Positions 25,424 to 34,810 are shown, counted from the stretch's first letter. The stretch is DNA of 64,000 nucleotides from an uncultured Alphaproteobacteria bacterium (GCA_903831255.1 CAIKWZ010000015.1:19097-83096); one strand, 5' to 3'. Notes: generated by a model not told the origin, from the letters alone. Numbers and translations are program-made.

Positions 25424-26425
25424 ATGAGCTTGAAAGCGCTTCCTCTGAGAATTCTGGTCAGCCTCATCCTGCTGACATGGACCCAATCCGATCATCGACC
25501 GGTCCTAGCCCAGACGCCGATGGCGGCGCCGCGGGAGGAAGTTATCGACGGACGAGGTGTCCTCCTGTCCATCCCTCAGAATCCGAGAGCGATCATCTAT
25601 CTCTTTCATGGGACAGGCGGTTCGGCGAGCTACGCGACCAACATCGCCACCCGGCTCGTCCTCGAGCGCTTCGCCGCCGCCGGATACGGCTATGCGGCGA
25701 CCTCATCAGGTCAGCGGGAAGGGCCGGCAAGATGGATCATTGAAGAGGCCGATCCCCGGAAAAATCCTGATCTCACCTACATGCTGGGCCTTCATGAGCA
25801 TCTCGTCCGCTCAGGCGCGATCGACGCCAGGACCCCAATCTTCTCCATGGGCATGTCGAACGGGGGCGGAATGGCGAACCTCTTCGGTCTTGTAAGTCGC
25901 GAAGCGGGACTGCCGATCGCCGGGGTCGCGGACTATCTCGGACCCTTCCCCGCCTCCATGCTCGGAGCCTCCAGGACAGGCGGAACCGCGGCCCCTTCAA
26001 CATTCGTGGTGGTCGCCGAGAACGACAGCCTCGTGAGCTCGCAGAATGTGCTCGCGATCGCCGCCAACCTCTACGAGACGGGTGTTCGGATCGAGACCCA
26101 TCTCGCCACGGAGGCTGCAACGAAGCCGGGGGATTTCACGCGCATACCGGGTGTCGACCTATCCCGCAGCCAGGCGATATTCGACGAGCTTGTCGCAAAC
26201 GGCGTGATCGATCGCTCCGGGAAGCGGCTGATGTTCACCGATCAGACGACGATACCGCGTGATGCCGAAGACAAGCTTTCGGGACGCATCTCCGAGCGCA
26301 CGATCCAGCGACAGGTCTTTCGGATCCTGATGGAAACCTGGGCTGCCCACATGATGCGCAGCGATTACGCCGATCAGCAGTTCGCCTTCTTCGAGGCGGA
26401 GCTGGCCCGCACGAAGGGCCGCTGA
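25424..26425 (+). CDS. Secreted esterase/depolymerase-like alpha/beta hydrolase
   Basis: The 333-residue protein has a signal peptide (hydrophobic core LRILVSLILLTW, cleavage near VLAQ). The alpha/beta core has an oxyanion region YLFHGTGGSASYA and a nucleophile elbow GMSNGGG, like polyhydroxybutyrate-depolymerase and feruloyl-esterase relatives. It should hydrolyse an ester outside the inner membrane; the substrate is not evident. The last 60 codons are repeated about 1.96 kb downstream in degenerate form, so this locus has undergone a partial duplication. No operon partner is visible. Confidence 0.75.
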   Translation: MSLKALPLRILVSLILLTWTQSDHRPVLAQTPMAAPREEVIDGRGVLLSIPQNPRAIIYLFHGTGGSASYATNIATRLVLERFAAAGYGYAATSSGQREGPARWIIEEADPRKNPDLTYMLGLHEHLVRSGAIDARTPIFSMGMSNGGGMANLFGLVSREAGLPIAGVADYLGPFPASMLGASRTGGTAAPSTFVVVAENDSLVSSQNVLAIAANLYETGVRIETHLATEAATKPGDFTRIPGVDLSRSQAIFDELVANGVIDRSGKRLMFTDQTTIPRDAEDKLSGRISERTIQRQVFRILMETWAAHMMRSDYADQQFAFFEAELARTKGR

Positions 26426-26678
26426 CGATCCTTCGAAGAACGCAGCGACGTCAGCGTCACTCCTGCGCCGACGATCAACCGACGGGACTGCGACGGCGTC
26501 CCGAAGACGTACGGCTCGATGGCAAGCTCTCGCCGTCTGCAATGCGTAAGGCCCACGCAGCGGGGTTAGCGGTCAGGCGTCGTGCGACGCGACCATGAAC
26601 CCGCTGCGGCCAATCCCGGTCGACGTGTCATCAGAGCGGAGTTCAACCCTCCCTCCCCCGGCGACTGTCGAGCGAAAC

Positions 26679-26700
26679 AGACCCGCTGTTGAGCGGGTCT
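26679..26700. terminator. Hairpin downstream of the esterase gene
   Basis: A perfect 9-bp inverted repeat, AGACCCGCT - GTTG - AGCGGGTCT, is followed by CCTCTGT. It is strong enough for a terminator stem but the T-tract is poor. It separates the esterase region from the ATPase promoter. Confidence 0.45.
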
Positions 26701-26743
26701 CCTCTGTCAGCAGCGCAGACCTCAAGCGACCCACCGGCAAAAA

Positions 26744-26778
26744 ATGTAATAGCATTTTGGTGATACATGTAATAGCAA
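26744..26778. promoter_or_regulatory. Two direct repeats before the ATPase gene
   Basis: ATGTAATAGCA occurs at 26744 and again at 26767, 23 bases apart, within an AT-rich patch about 60 bases before the ATPase start. This looks like a paired operator or upstream activator site. Confidence 0.45.
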
Positions 26779-26834
26779 CCAAGTGAAGATGCTGGCCGCA
26801 TCCCGGTGAGCGCCGAGAACAGGAAAGGCCGTGT

Positions 26835-28109
26835 ATGCCCGATACATACCTGCCGCGGCATCTCGTGCCTGACCTGGAAGCCGCACTCAAACATTCGAGG
26901 ATCGTCAATCTGACCGGCCCCCGCCAGGCCGGAAAGACAACACTCGTACGTCACCTTTTCGGCAAAGGGCGTTTTGTAAGCCTGGACGATGCAGCAACGC
27001 TCGCGGCGATCGAGACAGACCCCTATGGACAGCTCAAGTCTCTGCGCGACGAACTCGGTGACACGCCCCTGATCATTGATGAAGCCCAGCGCTCCGCCAG
27101 CCTTCCTCTCGCCATCAAGCGGATCGTCGATGAAGACGGGCGCAAGGGTAAGTTTATTCTGACCGGGTCCTCAAACGTCTTTCGCACATCGACTGTCGCC
27201 GATTCTCTGGCGGGACGAATGCGCAGTCTGACGCTTTGGCCGCTCTCTGCCGCCGAGATCCACCGTGCTCCCGGCTCCCGGCTGATCACCTGGGCGATGG
27301 GAGAAGACCCTCAACTGTCAGCCATAAGGCCAGAGGTTGTATCCCGCCAGGCCGCCATCGATCTGGTCCTGAGGGGCGGTTTTCCGGAAATCCGCCAGAT
27401 ACCCCTGAGAGACAGGCAGCGCCAATACAGAGATAATGTCGACACTATGGTCGACCGCGACGTGGCTGACATCATGAAGATAAGGAAACCAGATGCGCTT
27501 CGCCGCCTGACGGACCAGATGGCTGCGCGCACCGCCAACGAACTGAACATCGCCGAATTGTCCAACTCCATAAAAGTTCGGCGTGAAACGATCGAGCTAT
27601 ACATCGATATCCTGCTCAGGCTCTCCGTGATCGTGCAACTTGGAGCTTGGGCATCGGGGGAGGGAAAACGAGAGATCAAGAACCCCAAGTACCATTTCGT
27701 CGACAGCGGTGTCCTATGCGCGCTGCGCCGGCTGGGAGACAAGTCATTCGATCTGGGTGCTGATCCGGCCGCCCTTGGCGCAGTTCTGGAAAGCTATGTC
27801 CTCAACGAACTTCTGCGGGCGGCCCCCCTGCAGGACAACGATGCGCGCTTCTATCATTGGCGCAGTGCAGACCGGCGTGAGATCGATATCCTGATTGAGA
27901 GCGGACGCTCCCTGATCGGCGTCGAGGTCAAGGCATCCGCAACGGTCGACGCTGGCGATCTGCGCCATCTGCGCTGGTTCAGCCAGGACGGACCGGGGCG
28001 GACAAGACCGTTTACAGGGATCGTTTTTTACCTGGGGCCGGAGAAACTGTCATTCGGCAATAGGCTGTTTGCACTCCCGTTAAGCAGCCTGTGGGCCAGC
28101 GCAGGATAG
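26835..28109 (+). CDS. AAA ATPase with DUF4143 (nuclease-like C-terminus)
   Basis: The 424-residue protein has Walker A TGPRQAGKT at 27-35, Walker B LIIDEAQRS near 79-87 and sensor-like FILTGSSN. A winged-helix region (ELNIAELSNSIKVRRETIEL) follows, then a C-terminal restriction-endonuclease-like DUF4143 module (HWRSADRREIDILIES and IGVEVKASATV, which recalls the D-ExK nuclease motif). These widespread ATPases have no settled role; many sit in mobile or defence islands. The gene is a single unit flanked by the esterase tail and its decayed copy. Composition resembles the host. Confidence 0.85.
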   Translation: MPDTYLPRHLVPDLEAALKHSRIVNLTGPRQAGKTTLVRHLFGKGRFVSLDDAATLAAIETDPYGQLKSLRDELGDTPLIIDEAQRSASLPLAIKRIVDEDGRKGKFILTGSSNVFRTSTVADSLAGRMRSLTLWPLSAAEIHRAPGSRLITWAMGEDPQLSAIRPEVVSRQAAIDLVLRGGFPEIRQIPLRDRQRQYRDNVDTMVDRDVADIMKIRKPDALRRLTDQMAARTANELNIAELSNSIKVRRETIELYIDILLRLSVIVQLGAWASGEGKREIKNPKYHFVDSGVLCALRRLGDKSFDLGADPAALGAVLESYVLNELLRAAPLQDNDARFYHWRSADRREIDILIESGRSLIGVEVKASATVDAGDLRHLRWFSQDGPGRTRPFTGIVFYLGPEKLSFGNRLFALPLSSLWASAG

Positions 28110-28201
28110 GAGAGGCTCCCCGACGCGGCGCGCTCGGCGTGCGGCCATGAGAGGCGGACAATCCCAAGCGGGCAAATCACAGGCGCCCGGTGTCCGCTGT
28201 T

Positions 28202-28384
28202 CAGACAACGATACCGCGTGACGCCGAGGACAAGCTTTAAGGACACATCTCCGAGCGCACGATCAAGCGACAGGTCTTTCGGATCCTGATGGAAACCTGG
28301 GCTGGCCACATGATGCGCAGCGATTACGCCGATCAGCCGTTCGCCTTCCTCGAGGCGGAGCTCGCCCGCAGGGCGGGCCGCTGA
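28202..28384 (+). pseudogene. Degenerate copy of the esterase 3' end
   Basis: These 183 bases align without gaps to 26243-26425, the last 60 codons plus stop of the esterase gene. Shared peptides include SERTI, QVFRILMETWA and HMMRSDYADQ. A TAA replaces a Ser codon (KLSG becomes KL-stop-G), and no start or N-terminal part exists. It is the dead tail of a former paralogue or the product of a segmental duplication around the ATPase gene. Confidence 0.8.
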
Positions 28385-28499
28385 CGGTCCCTCGAAGCGG
28401 GATCAGGGATCTGTTTGTCGCATGCGCAGGGGTTAGGCTAACATCTGACGACCGCCGCCCGGCAGAACCGGCGTCCGGGACCTGAGGAGGAGGCAGATA

Positions 28500-28955
28500 A
28501 TGGAAAGACTGAAGCGGGCGTGCCTGACCGGCCTGACCTTTGCTCTCACGGGACCGATCTTCGCTATTTTGGGTTATGGCCTTCTCGGCTTTATCATTGC
28601 CGGAACCGACGCCTCCGATCCTATGAGCTGGCTCGGCATGCTCTGGCTTCTGCCCTTCGGTTATGCTTTCGCCTTTCTGCCGGCCGGCCTCTCCGGATTG
28701 ATCCTCGGCGCCCTGACCTCGCCAGGACGGCCCCTTCCCTTCACAGGACTTGCCATTCTTCTGGGCGCGATGGCCGCCTTCGGAGTGACGCTGTTCGATG
28801 AAAGTCCTCCTGACCTGTCAGAGGGCGTCATCAATCTTACCGCCCTCGGGGCCTTCTCAGGCCTCATGACCGGCCTCACCAGCTCTCTCCTCGCGCGGCG
28901 TCGACAGAAAAAAGCCGGCCCTGCGGCGCAATCCCAGGACCTGCCAGTCGCCTGA
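28500..28955 (+). CDS. Small polytopic membrane protein
   Basis: A 151-residue protein with four predicted membrane helices: around residues 10-32, 43-72, 79-97 and 112-130. The loops are short and the C-terminal tail is basic (LLARRRQKKAG). GAGGAGG precedes the ATG. No family signature is recognised. It stands alone, after the duplicated esterase tail and before a leftward DUF3293 gene. Function unknown; location inner membrane. Confidence 0.65.
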   Translation: MERLKRACLTGLTFALTGPIFAILGYGLLGFIIAGTDASDPMSWLGMLWLLPFGYAFAFLPAGLSGLILGALTSPGRPLPFTGLAILLGAMAAFGVTLFDESPPDLSEGVINLTALGAFSGLMTGLTSSLLARRRQKKAGPAAQSQDLPVA

Positions 28956-29227
28956 ACGAAGCGCTCCGCCACTCCGAAAAAGTATGCCTCCGGCAAGACT
29001 TTAAATGACCCACATGTCCTGCAGCTCCGATTTCGGCTCCGAGGTCGATAACTCTCAGTCGCGAGCGTCGTGTCTCTCCAGCAAGACCGACCTTGTGGCG
29101 GTTTAACTCTGTAAGAGAGCTGATGGCCTGAGACCTTCGACATGGTCATAGCAGGCTTCCAGTTATGACGGATGTGAAGCGACCGACACCCCGAGCCCAT
29201 GATTGCCATTGAGGACGGCTGATCCCT

Positions 29228-29656
29228 TCAACGCAGGAGGATCAGATGAGCGATACCGTCAGCGCCGCACCAGACAATCGCGTTCTGCTCAAACCGGGCG
29301 CCGATGTCCGTTGCGTCCTCAAGCGACAGGCCGAGCACGAAGCAGCTCTCTTCAGGCGGCCATCCGTTTGACGGATGGCGCCCCTCGCCCGGGAGATAAA
29401 CATGACCCCGGTCAGTCATATGAGAGGTCAGCAGAGCCTGCCTTCGGGCGTTGGCGACAGGTTCGTGCGGCGCGCTGAACGGATTGCATGCGGTCAGGAA
29501 AGCGCTGCTCTGGGCCCCGGCGCTGCGGTGCGCGTCGAGGAGGCCGGCGCTCGCCTCGCCCACCCGGATCACAAATCCGGGATCACCGAAGACGCAATAA
29601 TCCGTCTCGCGATACGCCTGAACGAGTTGAGGATCGATAAGGCTGATCGACGTCAT
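29228..29656 (-). CDS. DUF3293 protein
   Basis: The 142-residue cytoplasmic protein matches the DUF3293 pattern: LVQAYRETDYCVF near the N-terminus, AFLTACNPFSAPHEP, then NARRQALL, YLPGEGRHPSNGWPPEES and FEQNAIVWCG. Function is unknown in the whole family. The start at 29656 gives exactly the family's usual N-terminus. It is transcribed leftward, upstream of nothing recognisable and downstream of the large repeat protein gene in the same direction. Confidence 0.75.
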   Translation of the reverse strand: MTSISLIDPQLVQAYRETDYCVFGDPGFVIRVGEASAGLLDAHRSAGAQSSAFLTACNPFSAPHEPVANARRQALLTSHMTDRGHVYLPGEGRHPSNGWPPEESCFVLGLSLEDATDIGARFEQNAIVWCGADGIAHLILLR

Positions 29657-29752
29657 GCCAAACCCTCACCCACCCCGAACGCCGGACCGGCCTTCGCCCC
29701 TCGCACAGACGACCGGTCGCCAGCTGTCTGAGCGCCCTCAGTCCTCAGGGCC

Positions 29753-32563
29753 CTACTCGCGCGGATTGAACACGCCCGAATACGTAACCGCCGCAAAGCC
29801 GAGCACGAATGCGCCCAGGAGAGCATAAACCGCCTTGCCCCATCGCCAGAGGGCGACCTCATCCGGCAGGCCGACGGAAAGAGAGGGAGTGCGGATGTCG
29901 GACCCGGGGACGCTCAGAGCCGGAAGGCGAACTTCGCCGGCCGGCATGAGCTGCGCGAGACCGGCGTCTCCCGGATCGCAGGCCGATTCCTGCCGAAGAT
30001 CGATGAAGGGGATCGCGGTATCGAGGGCGTAGAGCCCCGGCGAGCTGGATGTGCACGGACCCTCCCCGCCACTCTCGACCAGAACGCCGCGATGAAGCAT
30101 GTAATGAGCCCCTGCCCATCCCGCCATCCAGAAGACGACCGCCACCACAGTTGCGCGAACCACAGACAGCCCGAACCCGAAGGGCGCCTCGGCGAACGCC
30201 CACACGAAAACCCTGCGCCAGAGCGGACGGGCCCGGTTCGCCTCCCTGTAGCCTTCACGCAGGATCCTGCGCGCATCCTGGTAACTGCCTGAACGAAGGA
30301 AGGCGCTGGCGCATTCGCGCCAGGGCTGGGTCGGGGCGACCAGCCGCCCATGACCGTCCCGATAGCTGTTGCGCCGCAGAAGATCGCGCCGCGCCTTCCA
30401 CACCGGTCCATCCGAGCGCTCAACCGCGATATGCTGATAGGTCGCCTCATCGAGCACCACGCGCCGCGCGCCGCGCCAGGCCGTATGAGGCTCCTCCCCC
30501 ATCAGGCCGATCGTCGCCGCCTGAAAATCCACAACGCCCTCAATGTCGTTGTCCGAGGCCTGAAGCGAGGTCGAGATCTGGACCGAGGTGGCGTCAAGGG
30601 CGGTGCCGGACGGCCGGGAGATCTTCACATTGGAGATATAGACCTCGCCCTTGATCTCCGAGGTCCGGATTACAGCCTCGCCGTCGATCGTGAGCTTCAT
30701 CTCGCCATAGCCTGCAAGGATGAGGTCGCCCTGGATGGTGACGCCGCCAGCCTGGAGGGCCGCCCCGTCCGACCCGGTAATGCGGCCCGATCCGATGCGC
30801 ACATCCCCGCCGATCTCGGCGCTCATCAGCGAGATCACCCCATCCGCCTCGAACAGCTGATCCCCGGACGGCATGATGGCAAGATCGCCATCAATCTCCG
30901 CCCCGGCCGCATCCAGAGCGAGCCCTTCGGGATTATGGAGGCGCACGCCCGACATCTCGACATTGGCGCCCACCTGAGCCCCGCTGAGCGAGACCTCGCC
31001 CTCCGCCTCGAACCGGAAGTCTTCATGCTGATGGAACCTGATGCTCTCGCCGACCGTGACCGAGGTGGCGTTGACGGCAAGGCCTCTGGCATGGGTGACC
31101 CTCGCCCCCCGGAAGGAGACAGCGCCGCCGATCGAGGCGCCCCGGAGCCAGACGCGTCCCTGGGCGTCAAACCGTCGACCCTCCATTGGCGCAAAGAGCG
31201 CAGCCCCTTCGATGCGCGCAGCGTCGCATGTGAGCGCCGTCCCGTCCGGGCTCATGAGCAGAAGACCGTCGCAATCGAGATCGCCAGTGATATGCGCCCG
31301 ACGGAGATTGACCTCGCCCTCGAACTCGCACGCGTCTTCCTCGGTCGGGTTCATGATCACGCTTCCCGACACAGAGATCCCCGTGGCGTTCATCGCGCCC
31401 TCTTCGGGACAGACGATCCGGGCGCCGCGGATCTCGAGGTTTCCCCCGACCGTCATCCCGCGCAGCCAGATCTGGCCCTCGCTCTGAAATCTCCTGCCTG
31501 CGACGCTGCGCATCAGGATGCCGCCGCCGATCCGGGCGCTGTCAGCGTTGATGGTCTGTCCGCCGGCGTGGATGAGGCTCGCCCCTTCGAGATCCAGGTC
31601 TCCCGCAAGGGACACCCCGCCCATGAGAATGCGTCCATTGACCTCCAGGGGATGATCCATGGACGGGTTGAGCACGAGACCGCCCTCGATCTTCGCGGAG
31701 GAGACATCGAGCGCATCCTCCGTGATCGAGGACAGGCTCGCTCCGATGAACGTGACCGAACCGCCGATCACGGCGCCCCGCAGTCCAATCTCGCCTTCCG
31801 CCTCGAAACGCGCCTCGCCCATGGGCAGGAAGCTGACCGATCCGCCTACGCGCGCCGCCCGCGCCGTCAGGACCTCAGCCCCGACATGACTGAACCGCGA
31901 GCCGTCGCACTCGAGGCTGCCGCCGATCTGAGCGTCCGACAGGTTGACCCCGCCGACCATGGACGCGCCCCCATCGAGCATGACGCTGCCGCCGACCTGG
32001 GCGAGCCAGAGATTGATGGCCGGGGGACGCTGCGACAATCCTTCAGGAACCTGATCAGGCGCCCTCAGATGCGCCCCGCGACCCCAGACATCGCCTCCGA
32101 TCCGCGCCGCTCTCAGCCGGAGATAGGCGGCGCCCTCCTCGTCTTCGACCTTGATCGGCCCGGCCTCGCGGAACTCGAAGTCGCCGCGCACATGCACCGC
32201 CTCGCCCCAGATTTCGCTGAACCGGCTCCTGCGGATCGACAGACGCGTAAACTCCGCATTCGAGACATCGATCCGGTCGGGCAGCTCGCACTCCTCAAGC
32301 GCCAGCACGCCAAGCCCCGAACCACCGGCGCCAACGCAGTCGGCGAGATCCAGCCGTCCCTGAACCCGCGCTCCGCGGATCCGCACGCCCGTCGGCAGGC
32401 TCTGCACGCGGGCGTCCAGCCCCAGAAGCATATTTCGGATAAAGGCGCCCTCAAGGACAGGGAGCTCGTCCCCCTCGCTGCCGGCCAGCTCGCGCAGATC
32501 CGCCCAGCCGCCGGACGCCAGACGCCCGATCACCAGCGCCTCGAGATCTCCCGTTCCCGTCAT
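29753..32563 (-). CDS. Repeat-rich membrane protein with two C-terminal helices
   Basis: The 936-residue protein is built mostly of about twelve units of 55-60 residues, each with a core like LRGAxIGGxVxFxGAxL followed by GxALxAxxxxIxGxxxxxP and FEAxG. The spacing suggests a beta-helix or stacked beta-solenoid reaching from about residue 50 to 690. A charged region and two membrane helices follow (VVRATVVAVVFWMAGWAGA and LLGAFVLGFAAVTYSGV). Similar proteins are annotated as membrane-associated oxidoreductases, but I see no cofactor site to support that. A cytoplasmic or periplasmic scaffold anchored in the membrane is equally plausible. Confidence 0.7.
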   Translation of the reverse strand: MTGTGDLEALVIGRLASGGWADLRELAGSEGDELPVLEGAFIRNMLLGLDARVQSLPTGVRIRGARVQGRLDLADCVGAGGSGLGVLALEECELPDRIDVSNAEFTRLSIRRSRFSEIWGEAVHVRGDFEFREAGPIKVEDEEGAAYLRLRAARIGGDVWGRGAHLRAPDQVPEGLSQRPPAINLWLAQVGGSVMLDGGASMVGGVNLSDAQIGGSLECDGSRFSHVGAEVLTARAARVGGSVSFLPMGEARFEAEGEIGLRGAVIGGSVTFIGASLSSITEDALDVSSAKIEGGLVLNPSMDHPLEVNGRILMGGVSLAGDLDLEGASLIHAGGQTINADSARIGGGILMRSVAGRRFQSEGQIWLRGMTVGGNLEIRGARIVCPEEGAMNATGISVSGSVIMNPTEEDACEFEGEVNLRRAHITGDLDCDGLLLMSPDGTALTCDAARIEGAALFAPMEGRRFDAQGRVWLRGASIGGAVSFRGARVTHARGLAVNATSVTVGESIRFHQHEDFRFEAEGEVSLSGAQVGANVEMSGVRLHNPEGLALDAAGAEIDGDLAIMPSGDQLFEADGVISLMSAEIGGDVRIGSGRITGSDGAALQAGGVTIQGDLILAGYGEMKLTIDGEAVIRTSEIKGEVYISNVKISRPSGTALDATSVQISTSLQASDNDIEGVVDFQAATIGLMGEEPHTAWRGARRVVLDEATYQHIAVERSDGPVWKARRDLLRRNSYRDGHGRLVAPTQPWRECASAFLRSGSYQDARRILREGYREANRARPLWRRVFVWAFAEAPFGFGLSVVRATVVAVVFWMAGWAGAHYMLHRGVLVESGGEGPCTSSSPGLYALDTAIPFIDLRQESACDPGDAGLAQLMPAGEVRLPALSVPGSDIRTPSLSVGLPDEVALWRWGKAVYALLGAFVLGFAAVTYSGVFNPRE

Positions 32564-32887
32564 CTGATCCGTCCTGCCCTTCGATCGCCGCTCGCGCCGG
32601 AAGCTCCGCCCGGGACCGCAAGAGGCCGAACGCTAGCGCCCCAAAATGCGAATGACCAGACGCGTCCGGGACCATTCGCCCCGAAGGCGAGGAAGAGGCT
32701 TGCAACCTGCGCTGAGAATAAAAGGAGCGCGGAGCGACCTGCGCCTGCAGGCCGGTCCGTCCCATTCATGCCGGCGATGAGCGGTGTTTGACCGAACGGA
32801 CCGAAGCGGGTCATGCTCATCTCCGTCTCATCGGCGGGATCGCGGACCGATGACGACAGGACATCACAATTTCAAGGGAGCGTCGCC
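32564..32887. other. Divergent intergenic region
   Basis: About 320 bases separate the leftward repeat protein from the rightward lipoprotein. No gene or clear operator is recognised; it should hold both promoters. Confidence 0.4.
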
Positions 32888-33607
32888 ATGAAACGAGCCG
32901 CCGCCGTCATCGCAGGCTTCCTTCTCGCCTCGGCATGCTCGCCGCCTTCCATGGACGCCTCCTCCGCAGGAGAGGAAGAAACAGCCGAGGCCTCAGCGGA
33001 GACGGGCCTTGCCGCCTGTCCCGACCCGTCCTCGGAAGAAGGTTCGCAACCCGGCCCCATCGCCCCCTGCCGGATCGACCTCGCTGGAAGCGATGTCTTT
33101 CTGAGGATCGCCTCAGCCGCAGGCCCTGGAGCGGAAGATGAGACATACGGCGCGCTGAGCATCGATGTCTTCTCCGGCCAGGGCGAACGCCTGCAGAGCC
33201 TCTCCGAAGAGGTCGAGCGCATCGCCTGGCCCGAGGTCAGGGATCTCGATGGAGACGGCCTTGAGGATCTGCTCATTCCGCTGATGACCGGCAATGTGAA
33301 CACCGTTTACGCCCTCCATCTCCAGCGCGAGGGCCTGGGGTTCGTGCGGGCCGGAGAGCTCGGCGGGGTCAGCATCGACCGCACGGACAGCGGCTATATC
33401 TCCGCCTCGGGACGGTCCTCGGCGGCGGAGTGGGAGACCGCCTATTACCGCATCGCCGCCAATGCGCTCGAAGAGGTGGCCCGCGTCTCCACGACGCCGG
33501 AATATGAAGATGGGGACGGACAGATCCTGCCCGAGACCTGCACCATCCTCTCAAGACAGGACGAGGCGCTTCTGCCCGAGGATCTCTGCCCGCCACGGGC
33601 GGACTGA
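32888..33607 (+). CDS. Lipoprotein with FG-GAP-like motif
   Basis: The ATG at 32888 follows AGGGAG and gives 239 residues. A lipoprotein signal ends in LLASAC (Cys16), followed by an acidic Ser/Glu-rich linker. The core includes DLDGDGLEDLLIPL near residue 118, the calcium-binding-loop type found in FG-GAP/VCBS repeats. It is probably an envelope lipoprotein; function unknown. Convergent or divergent neighbours give no clue. The gene is intact. Confidence 0.65.
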   Translation: MKRAAAVIAGFLLASACSPPSMDASSAGEEETAEASAETGLAACPDPSSEEGSQPGPIAPCRIDLAGSDVFLRIASAAGPGAEDETYGALSIDVFSGQGERLQSLSEEVERIAWPEVRDLDGDGLEDLLIPLMTGNVNTVYALHLQREGLGFVRAGELGGVSIDRTDSGYISASGRSSAAEWETAYYRIAANALEEVARVSTTPEYEDGDGQILPETCTILSRQDEALLPEDLCPPRAD

Positions 33608-33685
33608 TCCGGCACAGTCGCCAGCCGATCCGATCCGCACAGGCGAGTGGCGGAAGGCCATCGATCGGTCTGGCTGTCAGCGTGT

Positions 33686-33715
33686 ATTGAGGCTAACCTC
33701 ATGAGACACCTCAAT
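33686..33715. promoter_or_regulatory. Nested inverted repeats before the cupin gene
   Basis: ATTGAGG (33686-33692) and CCTCAAT (33709-33715) form a perfect inverted pair. A tighter TGAGG - CTAA - CCTCA lies within it. The sites end about 20 bases before the cupin start and look like an operator. Confidence 0.4.
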
Positions 33716-33735
33716 CGGGAGATGCGGGAGCGGAC

Positions 33736-34767
33736 ATGAGCGGACCCTGGACCGACGCTGCACGAACCCGCATCTGGAGCCAGGTCGATCGCGAGACCTT
33801 CCGGAACGAGATCCAGCCTCTGGGCCGCCCCGCCATCCTGCGCGGACTGGTGGCTAACTGGCCCGCCGTCCAGGCGGCGTCGCGCTCGCCTGAAGACGTG
33901 AGCCTTCTGCTCAAGTCCGTCTCCGGCGACAAGCCCGTCGATTATTTCGAAGGTCCCCCCGGAGGCGGAGGCCGCTACGCTTATGCGCCCGACATGAAAG
34001 GGTTCACCTTCGAGCGCCGGAAAGCAAAGCTGGGAGATCTCCTCGACCGGATTCTCGAGGCGCGCTCCATGCCGGCGCCGCCCTCGCTTTACGCCGGCGC
34101 CGTCAACGTGCCCGCTCACGCCCCGGCCCTTCTGGAGACCCACGCCCTTCCACTCCTTGAGGACAACGTCGAAAAGCTGGTCTCGCTGTGGATCGGCAAT
34201 CAGGGCCGCACGCCCGCTCACTGGGACCTTCCGCAGAACCTCGCCTGCGTCATCGCAGGCCGCCGGCGCTTCACCCTCTTTGCAACCGACCAGATACCCA
34301 ATCTCTATATCGGCCCGCTCGATGTGACGATCGCCGGACAGCCCTCGAGCCTCGTCGACTTCCACAATCCGGATTTCACCGCCTACCCCAGATTCCGGGA
34401 TGCGATCGCCGCCGCCGAGATCGCCGAGCTTGAGCCGGGCGATGCGCTCTACATGCCGAGCCTCTGGATCCATCACGTCGAGGCTCTCGACAGTTTCGGC
34501 GTGATGATGAACCTCTGGTGGCGCGAGGGTCCCTCTCATCTCGTGACCCCTTTCCTGACCATGCTGCACGCTCTGCTCACCCTTCGCGATCTGCCGGTCA
34601 GGGAGCGCGAGGCCTGGCGTGTTCTGTTCGAGCATTACATCTTCGAGATGAATGGCGATCCCTTCGCTCACCTGCCCGACACCGCACGGGGGGTATTCGG
34701 GGAGATGACGCCCGAGCGCCTGCGCGTCATCAAGGAACATCTTCTGAGAACGCTCACCCGGGCCTGA
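33736..34767 (+). CDS. Cupin_8/JmjC-like Fe(II) oxygenase candidate
   Basis: The 343-residue protein shows the layout of cupin-like JmjC proteins: N-terminal RPAILRGLVANWPAV, metal-binding HWD at 162-164 in RTPAHWDLPQN, a following AGRRRFTLF strand and a distal His in SLWIHHVEAL (H246 or H247). Such proteins bind Fe(II) and 2-oxoglutarate and hydroxylate proteins or small molecules. In Caulobacter- and Xanthomonas-type carbohydrate loci, they commonly sit with TonB receptors and halogenases. Here the gene is convergent with a halogenase gene 43 bases away. The natural substrate is not known. Confidence 0.75.
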   Translation: MSGPWTDAARTRIWSQVDRETFRNEIQPLGRPAILRGLVANWPAVQAASRSPEDVSLLLKSVSGDKPVDYFEGPPGGGGRYAYAPDMKGFTFERRKAKLGDLLDRILEARSMPAPPSLYAGAVNVPAHAPALLETHALPLLEDNVEKLVSLWIGNQGRTPAHWDLPQNLACVIAGRRRFTLFATDQIPNLYIGPLDVTIAGQPSSLVDFHNPDFTAYPRFRDAIAAAEIAELEPGDALYMPSLWIHHVEALDSFGVMMNLWWREGPSHLVTPFLTMLHALLTLRDLPVREREAWRVLFEHYIFEMNGDPFAHLPDTARGVFGEMTPERLRVIKEHLLRTLTRA

Positions 34768-34810
34768 TCTCTCGGACTGAGGCTGTGTGACGATCGCTCT
34801 TCTGCGCTCT

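Noticed and set aside
30350..32791. 813-codon open frame on the plus strand
   Set aside because: It lies exactly antisense to the repeat-rich membrane protein gene, whose periodic codons keep the opposite strand open. It has no domain, and its composition (His, Arg, Asp, Pro) is that of a shadow frame.
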